The position numbers were made by a program, and so were the translations under genes. Of a DNA stretch of 19,805 bases, positions 15,501 to 19,805 are shown one piece after another. Location: positions 1 through 19,805 of the forward strand of contig CAJUJA010000003.1 of assembly GCA_910586635.1 (NCBI GenBank), read 5' to 3'. The notes below the pieces were generated by a model. The model had not been told where the DNA came from and made no database searches. It saw only the letters and a list, made by a program, of their open reading frames with translations. The number at the start of each line of letters is the position of its first letter. Positions within the stretch are counted from its first letter, which is position 1. The DNA is from an uncultured Bacilli bacterium. Its GTDB lineage: Bacteria > Bacillota_I > Bacilli_A > RF39 > UBA660.

Positions 15501-17118
15501 ATTGTCCATTTTCATCATTAAATTTACGATGCTGTAATTCTTTTTCTAAATGTAGAGAAATCTGCTTCATTTCATCATTATTAGTCGCAAAATACCTGAT
15601 TGTTCTATCATTACTAAAACAATGTGGTAATACCTTTAAATAATCCCACAAAGAACTATTTTTCTGATTAGTAAACAATACAATTTTTAAATCATCATAA
15701 CTATGAAATGCAATCATTTGAAGAATTAATCCCTCAATAAATTTTTGCTTTTGGCGTCCTTCTCCAATAATTGCTGTTACATAGTTTTTTACAAAGGATA
15801 GGGAAATTGGAACATCTACTAACATTCTAGATTCAGATGCCACTTTAAAAACAAAATCTTTTAAATCATCCTCATCCAAAGAAAACCTTTTTTGAGGAAA
15901 GGTAATATTTCCTGCAAGTTCTGTAGAACCAATACCCAATCTTAAATCTAGAAAATCTTCTTGATTAATTTCTCTTTCCCAAAGATTTCTTTTTTTGCTA
16001 TCAATAATAGCCCTCACCGTATCTAACGGCAGATAATTATCAACCAAAATTTGTTTTTGTATTTTCATTTGTGCAACAATCTCTTGATGTTTCTGTTCCA
16101 CATATTCAGTATATTTCTTTTGTCTTAGTGCTTCCCTTTTCTTTTGCTGTTTTTTTTGATACTTATCAGAAAGTAAGGGCCAAAGTAACATCGTCATCAA
16201 CATACCAAAGGTCATAACCAAAGTAGGCATAGCACTACTTAACTTCATAGTCCCATTAATAACCCCTGATAAAGAGGAATACCCCATAACAACAGAACTC
16301 ATAGCCATAGTAAGCATAGGCCCTACTGTATAAATCATAGGCATTTCGTTTGGCTTTTCACGCTCTGGAGGATCTTCCACTGTAATATCCACTGGTTCAA
16401 TTTTTGATTTAAATCTAGGGGACCTAAAAAAGAAATCCCCCTCTTTATAAAAGTCTGCTATTTCATCTTCTGGATCATCTTTTACACTTTGTTCCTGAAT
16501 AATTGGATTCATTAAAGAAAAAGTATTACTATCATAACTTACAAGATTCGATATATTATTAACAACGATATAATCCTTCATGACAATAAGTTTGAGTCCT
16601 AAAACAAAGATAATATCTCCATAAGATAATACCCTGGAAGTAACTGCATAATTATTTACATAAGTACCATATTTACTATTTAAATCCTTAATAGCCCAAA
16701 CTCCATTACTATAAGTAAGTTTAGCATGTTGTCTAGAAACTAATGGATAAGAATAATTAATATGAGCATTTGGATCATTTCCAATTAAAATATCTCCATT
16801 CCTAGTTATCCTTAATTTGCTAATTTCTGGATCAATAGATGGAGAGCAATATAAGATAACGTATTCCCCATCTGTATTTACTTTCAAAAAGTATAAATTA
16901 TATTCTTTTAAATAAGCAGACTCTAATTCTTTATTACCAGACATAATTTTTGTCTCAAAATCACTCTTTATTTTCCATCTTCCATCAGAGGCTTCTACAT
17001 TTATTAAATTTCTTTCATTCCCATTTCTATCATCGTCCTTGATCCAATAATTACCGGATATCTTAGTAGGCAAAGAAAAATTATAAATTTTGGTTTTCTT
17101 TATTAATCTAATAATCAT
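12523..17118 (-). CDS. essC: EssC-type FtsK/SpoIIIE ATPase of the type VII secretion system
   Basis: A 1531-residue motor of T7SSb that drives export of WXG100/LXG-type substrates. It has an N-terminal FHA pair, the second clear at about 100-180 (LIGNDPNAHI, VSRQHAKL, NSKYGTYVNN); two membrane spans (about 262-283 and 297-317); a linker; then three ATPase domains. D1 has Walker A GMTGSGKSE (Lys722), the LIDYKGGGL motif and Walker B LFIISDEFAEL. D2 has Walker A GSTGSGKEL (Lys1069) and a Walker-B-like segment IIINNYE with Asn where Asp is expected. D3 is degenerate (ALDFYGEKSF, no Walker Lys-Ser signature), as is usual. Length is normal for EssC. A longer GTG reading starts at 17127, but the GGGGTGG SD lies in it, just before ATG 17118. 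It has its own promoter and heads the operon essC-yukD-67aa-77aa. Confidence 0.95.
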   Translation of the reverse strand: MIIRLIKKTKIYNFSLPTKISGNYWIKDDDRNGNERNLINVEASDGRWKIKSDFETKIMSGNKELESAYLKEYNLYFLKVNTDGEYVILYCSPSIDPEISKLRITRNGDILIGNDPNAHINYSYPLVSRQHAKLTYSNGVWAIKDLNSKYGTYVNNYAVTSRVLSYGDIIFVLGLKLIVMKDYIVVNNISNLVSYDSNTFSLMNPIIQEQSVKDDPEDEIADFYKEGDFFFRSPRFKSKIEPVDITVEDPPEREKPNEMPMIYTVGPMLTMAMSSVVMGYSSLSGVINGTMKLSSAMPTLVMTFGMLMTMLLWPLLSDKYQKKQQKKREALRQKKYTEYVEQKHQEIVAQMKIQKQILVDNYLPLDTVRAIIDSKKRNLWEREINQEDFLDLRLGIGSTELAGNITFPQKRFSLDEDDLKDFVFKVASESRMLVDVPISLSFVKNYVTAIIGEGRQKQKFIEGLILQMIAFHSYDDLKIVLFTNQKNSSLWDYLKVLPHCFSNDRTIRYFATNNDEMKQISLHLEKELQHRKFNDENGQLKDKDYSSYKPYYFLITDDYKSVRDLDIIKDVASQDVNLGFSLTVVSPKITNLPNECKTFISIGDLKSGVFESELVSKKQKEFVADFDSNLDMFRYAKILANIPIEIEKAEKNIPDAVTFLDMYNVGMIEQLNILNRWKVNDPTKSLQVPIGVDKNGDQFKLDLHEKFYGPHGLVAGMTGSGKSELIISYILSMAVNFHPYEVSFVLIDYKGGGLAGVFQNKENNVKLPHLAGSITNLDTIEMNRALSSIQSELRRRQRMFNKARDTLNESTIDIYKYQRLFREGRVEEPISHLFIISDEFAELKSQQPDFMDQLISTARIGRSLGVHLILATQKPAGVVDDQIWSNSKFKICLKVQDRADSMDMIKCPDAAALKNPGRFYLQVGYNELFALGQSAWTGAQYYPTEKRKKRVDTDVDFIDHVGNVIKSLDTVENQVQVDSQGEELPNIVKYIINTAKAEDIVIPQLWLDRIPDFIYIEQLKKKYHYQSNSNMELVIGEYDDPDNQKQYLLTLSLLDGGNTILFGSTGSGKELLLSSILYSAITNYNPDEINFYILDFGAETLRMFEKAPQIGGILSQNDSEKIENLFKMVLQVIEDRKKLFADYNGSYSFYMEHSNRKIPMITIIINNYESFAELYEDYEDIMIQLSREGTKYGVLFILTTSSTNAVRYRLRQNFKQNISLQFNDASDYSDVIPNVGKKVPSKVYGRGLVEIDHVYEFQTAYPYQPEKLSDYIKVISTRLRSICSDYAMRIPVLPEVVTIDHVEEKIGNLSYLPIGIAKSDLSIATFNFKDNPVSIITALDFYGEKSFLKAIIKLVSKIPYQKLVVIDAAKLFSSKDVIGNFINNNFDSIASKIGQDYQQQKEVYESNDYNDSSLKEFPKTTYIIFGISNFLNRIDDENKERVGAALSSSKEYNVDNFIIVDSSEKLKGFAYEDWYKNSVDDSQGIWLGNGVSDQYSIKLLSTPRELREEIPEGFGYVIKNGKAVLVKLVVE

Positions 17119-17164
17119 TGGCTCCACCCCAATACTTCTATTCTTTATTCTTTTATACTATTTT

Positions 17165-17193
17165 ATTATAACTTCTTTTATGAAGTTTTACAA
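17165..17193 (-). promoter_or_regulatory. Sigma-A-like promoter of essC with a dyad in the spacer
   Basis: On the minus strand TTGTAA (17188-17193), a 17-bp spacer and TATAAT (17165-17170) form a near-consensus promoter, 47 bp upstream of the essC start. The spacer is filled by the inverted repeat AACTTC-ATAAAA-GAAGTT (17170-17187), a candidate operator. The dyad could also be a weak hairpin after the amidase gene, but no T run follows it. Confidence 0.7.
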
Positions 17194-17202
17194 GTAACAA
17201 AG

Positions 17203-17874
17203 TTAGGGTTTTAAATAATTAATAACTCCTCTCGTGATAATTTTACTTATTTTCTTCTGATACTTATTTGTCTGTAGTAAATATCGATCATTTTTATTAG
17301 ATAAGAAACCACACTCTATTAATACCCCTGGAACTCTCGTATTTCTATATAAATAAAGGTCAGTAGGAATATTTTTTCTTGTTTTTATCTTATTTTTAGA
17401 AAATTCACTAGTAAGGATTTGACTCAACCTTTTGTTATCTTTATTAATATTATTATATAAAATTTCCACACCACCATAATAATAATCTCGGTACCAATTT
17501 AGGTGAATGGATAAATACAAATCACTCTTATTTTTCTCAATAAATTTAATCCTTCTATATAGATCTCCTCTTTTTTTACGTACATCATACTTACTAGATA
17601 AATCTTCATCTTGATATCTTGTCATAAAAACAATAGCACCTTGTTTGGTTAACTCTTTTTCTAATGCTTTTGATATCTCTAGGTTAAGATCTTTTTCTAA
17701 TATTTTGCCATATCTAGTCCCCGGATCACGCCCTCCATGTCCTGGATCGATTGTAATCACTTTTTGAAATAAAGGTAATTCCTTACTCTTATTATGTGCT
17801 TGTGCAAAGCTTAAGCTAAATACGACTAAAAGTAAAAAAACGAATAAACTTACTTTATATTTAATTCTTCTCAT
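17203..17874 (-). CDS. CwlD-like N-acetylmuramoyl-L-alanine amidase, secreted
   Basis: A complete 223-residue zinc amidase (Amidase_3) that would remove stem peptides from peptidoglycan. The N-terminus is a signal peptide or anchor (basic RRIKYK, hydrophobic about 8-23, FAQA cleavage-like site at 23-26). Zinc and catalytic residues are all present: His46 in DPGHGGRDPG, Glu60 in LEKDLNL, His124 in SIHLN, and Glu187 in GVLIECGFLSN. Length and layout match CwlD, the cortex amidase of spore formers, but non-sporulation wall amidases look the same, so the role is open. No clear SD precedes the ATG (AAAATTTAGT upstream), which is unusual in this window. It ends about 85 bp before essC, which has its own promoter. 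Confidence 0.88.
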   Translation of the reverse strand: MRRIKYKVSLFVFLLLVVFSLSFAQAHNKSKELPLFQKVITIDPGHGGRDPGTRYGKILEKDLNLEISKALEKELTKQGAIVFMTRYQDEDLSSKYDVRKKRGDLYRRIKFIEKNKSDLYLSIHLNWYRDYYYGGVEILYNNINKDNKRLSQILTSEFSKNKIKTRKNIPTDLYLYRNTRVPGVLIECGFLSNKNDRYLLQTNKYQKKISKIITRGVINYLKP

Positions 17875-18197
17875 ACTAAATTTTATGTAGTAAATTTATT
17901 ATTTTTACCAGAAGAATACTTTAAATTTTTTATTTCAATTTATTGTTATATCTTTATTCAATTTAAATGTGATATTGCTTTAATAAAATATTGATTGACT
18001 GACTAATAATTCTCTTTTCTCACCTATTTTGGTTGTGGATTTTCCAGTTATATAATTATAAAGTTTTTCTTTATTTTATTGTTAGAGCATCCACCCTTAC
18101 ACTCTGGTATGTCAACCCTTTTTATATTTTCTTGTATTTCATTTTTTTGTCTATCTTTTACTATTTATTAAACCCACTTTCTTTCTATATTATCACC
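17875..18197. other. Non-coding AT-rich spacer (about 320 bp)
   Basis: No gene is supported here. A 69-codon plus-strand reading frame at 18033-18242 is Phe/Tyr/Leu-rich low-complexity sequence with no SD, and it runs through the RloB terminator. A minor direct repeat GACTGACT occurs near 17996. The region must hold the promoter of the CwlD-like gene on the minus strand, but no hexamer pair is convincing. Confidence 0.4.
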
Positions 18198-18220
18198 AAA
18201 AAAGATGCACCATTGCATCT
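18198..18220 (-). terminator. Intrinsic terminator of the RloA-RloB unit
   Basis: On the minus strand AGATGCA (18220-18214), loop ATGG, TGCATCT (18209-18203), then a T run (18203-18198). The hairpin starts at the rloB stop codon (18219-18221) and is correctly oriented to end that transcript. Confidence 0.85.
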
Positions 18221-19133
18221 AATTTCTCATGTTTTCTATTAATATACCAACATTTGAGCCTATTTTATTTTTAAGTTCTTCTATATCTTCACAATACTTT
18301 TTTTCACGTTTTATAGCCTCGTCAATCCTATCAACAAATATATCAAAATTTAAATTAGATTTATTATATCCTATTATTTCAGAAAGCATTTTATCAGAAT
18401 ACTTTCTTGATTTTCTTTTTGAGTTAACTCGTTTATTCTCTAATAGCTTATCAAAATCTAAATTATCAAATTCCTCAAAATGCATTAATAGCCATGCTTC
18501 AAAACATGGATTGCTTATATATAAACTAATATTATTTTCTTTACATTTTTTAACTAAATTATCATATTGATGCGATTTAAAATTACCTTTATCTCTATCA
18601 ACAATTAAATTAATAACATCAATTTTTGGATTATAATCTAAAGTAATTCTTTGAAATTCTAAATAATTAATAATATCTGAAGTTATGTTTTTGAAAGTAT
18701 CATCTTTATAAATATCAATAATTATATTATCTATCTCATATAAATCTATTAAATCATTTGCATAATTTTTAATATAATGATCTGCTAAATTTATTAATTC
18801 TTCTTTATCAAGTCGATCCTCATTTTTTATAAAGTCAACAATGGATTTAAATAAATTCTCTTTACTGATAACGTTTTCTGTACTTTGCGATTTAATATCA
18901 TTTGCAATTTTTAATGCATATTTAGGGTGGCTTTTAGATAAATCTTCTAAACTTCTGAGAACACTTATTAAAGATAATGATTGGTTTATTGCTAGCCTTT
19001 TTCTATTGACTATAATACCACTAAAGTACATAGGTTCAGTTACCTCTCCTTCATAGATTAGGAAATATTTAGGCATCTCCATCATTATTTCATTAGGTCT
19101 TTCTGCAAATTTACTACTTGTCTGTACTCTCAT
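18219..19133 (-). CDS. rloB: RloB-like Toprim-type putative defence nuclease
   Basis: A 304-residue protein of the RloB family (PF13707). Motifs are YEGEVTEPMYF (27-37), the acidic IVDRDKGNF (177-184) and SNPCFEAWLLMHF (207-219), the family signature. The order E...DxD is Toprim-like, so metal-dependent nucleic-acid cleavage is the likely activity. Typical RloB proteins are nearer 200 residues; here an extra helical, acidic block of about 100 residues lies between the first two motifs (about 45-165). The start ATG has SD GGAG and overlaps the end of the upstream ATPase gene by 20 bp, so the two are coupled. Such ATPase-nuclease pairs (RloA-RloB, also OLD/Gabija- or PARIS-like in logic) are linked to restriction-modification loci and phage defence. 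The role here is inferred. Confidence 0.83.
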   Translation of the reverse strand: MRVQTSSKFAERPNEIMMEMPKYFLIYEGEVTEPMYFSGIIVNRKRLAINQSLSLISVLRSLEDLSKSHPKYALKIANDIKSQSTENVISKENLFKSIVDFIKNEDRLDKEELINLADHYIKNYANDLIDLYEIDNIIIDIYKDDTFKNITSDIINYLEFQRITLDYNPKIDVINLIVDRDKGNFKSHQYDNLVKKCKENNISLYISNPCFEAWLLMHFEEFDNLDFDKLLENKRVNSKRKSRKYSDKMLSEIIGYNKSNLNFDIFVDRIDEAIKREKKYCEDIEELKNKIGSNVGILIENMRN

Positions 19134-19805
19134 TATCGACTCCAGGAAAATCTATAAAAATAGGAACTGCACCATATCTTCCATCTAAATATGCCTTGTC
19201 TATTTTCCGATCAAATCTAGCATCATCTTTAAATTGCTCTAATGAATATAATTTTGTAGACCCATCTTTTTTCTTTTCAGAAAACCATACTTCATCTCTT
19301 CTTAACACATTATAGCTTAATAATCTAGATTCATGTGTTGTAATTATTAATTGAATATTTCTGTCTTTTAAAAGTTTTAAAAAAGCATTAACAAACCTAA
19401 CTGTAAGTGACGGATGTAAACTTCTATCAATTTCATCAATTATGAAAACCTTGTTATCAGATAATAATATATCAATTAATTCCAAAATCCTAAGTGTACC
19501 ATCAGATTCTTCATAGGTATCAAAATATGCACTAGAATTATTATGTACTAACTTTATAACTTTCACATCAAGATTTTCATCTTTATTATTACCGTTTATT
19601 GTATATATACAATTTTCAATTCTTAAAGTTATATCAAATTTAGATACATTATTCCTTAATTGATTTATATCTGATGTAAGTTTATTATATTCCGGGGAAG
19701 AAAGTCTATCCTTAATTTCTAGCATATTAGATTCGCATTCTAATAAATCATCAATATCTAATCCAAGCATTTTTAATAAAGGTTTAATATCTTTTTTAAA
19801 TTGAG
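19114..19805 (-). CDS. RloA-like AAA ATPase, C-terminal part (continues past the window)
   Basis: The C-terminal part of an ABC/SMC-type AAA ATPase. The reading frame stays open to the window edge (codons upstream of an internal Met at 19770 include PLLKMLGLDIDDLLE, typical of the family), so the N-terminus with Walker A lies outside. Visible are the signature-like EESDGTLRILELIDIL, Walker B KVFIIDEIDRSLHPSL, and the switch His in LIITTHESRLL. The C-terminal tail has YGAVPIFIDF, as in RloA-like partners. It overlaps rloB by 20 bp. The ATPase is expected to sense or restrain and then activate the RloB nuclease; this is inferred from analogous two-gene defence systems. Confidence 0.85.
   Translation of the reverse strand, partial: QFKKDIKPLLKMLGLDIDDLLECESNMLEIKDRLSSPEYNKLTSDINQLRNNVSKFDITLRIENCIYTINGNNKDENLDVKVIKLVHNNSSAYFDTYEESDGTLRILELIDILLSDNKVFIIDEIDRSLHPSLTVRFVNAFLKLLKDRNIQLIITTHESRLLSYNVLRRDEVWFSEKKKDGSTKLYSLEQFKDDARFDRKIDKAYLDGRYGAVPIFIDFPGVDNESTDK

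Noticed and set aside
18033..18242. 69-codon plus-strand frame in the spacer next to rloB
   Set aside because: Low-complexity Phe/Tyr/Leu sequence without SD; it crosses the rloB terminator and the end of rloB.
1..19805. Genetic code 4 (TGA read as Trp), considered because of the low GC content
   Set aside because: TGA ends the gene at 5245 in a typical ATGA overlap, Trp is encoded by TGG, and all long genes are intact with TGA as stop.

Overview
The window comes from a very AT-rich, low-GC Gram-positive bacterium, probably a gut-type Bacillota / Bacilli lineage (Erysipelotrichia or RF39-like uncultured group). That assignment is inferred from family resemblance and composition, not proved. 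TGA is used as a true stop: the gene ending at 5245 stops on TGA inside an ATGA overlap, and all large ORFs are intact with TGA as stop. A code-4 Mollicute is therefore unlikely. No rRNA, tRNA or CRISPR array was seen.

Layout. 1-970 is a degraded mobile-element boundary: a TnpV-family transposon gene and an amidase gene cut off halfway, both on the minus strand. 1014-3611 is a PMCA-type calcium-pumping P-type ATPase (minus). 3783-7504 is a tight four-gene plus-strand operon behind a strong extended -10 promoter. It encodes a small TasA/camelysin-like surface subunit, a secreted protein with two CBM2-like beta-sandwich repeats, a SipW-like (Ser/His) signal peptidase fused to a multi-spanning membrane domain, and a DUF5305-type membrane protein. 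It ends at a perfectly palindromic two-way terminator. 7567-9619 (minus) pairs an Abi_2/HEPN abortive-infection-like protein with a translationally overlapping HtrA membrane protease. 9714-11788 (plus) has a zinc-dependent phospholipase C family protein and a degenerate SpoIID-like protein with no signal peptide. A second two-way terminator separates it from a minimal type VII (T7SSb) cluster on the minus strand, 11806-17118: EssC, a YukD/EsaB ubiquitin-like protein and two tiny helical proteins. Upstream of EssC lies a complete CwlD-like amidase (17203-17874). After about 320 bp of non-coding DNA come an RloB-like Toprim-type protein and the C-terminal half of its partner AAA ATPase, running off the right edge; this is a probable phage-defence pair.

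The most interesting unit is the 3783-7504 operon. It reads as a self-contained surface fibre or matrix export module: two SipW-type substrates, a dedicated peptidase with an unusual membrane extension, and a DUF5305 partner. The second is the stripped-down T7SS locus, which lacks recognisable EsaA, EssA, EssB and full-length WXG100 genes in this window. Several genes (HtrA, EssC, the SpoIID-like protein, the truncated amidase) have better supported starts slightly inside the longest possible ORF, because a Shine-Dalgarno sequence lies inside the longer reading.
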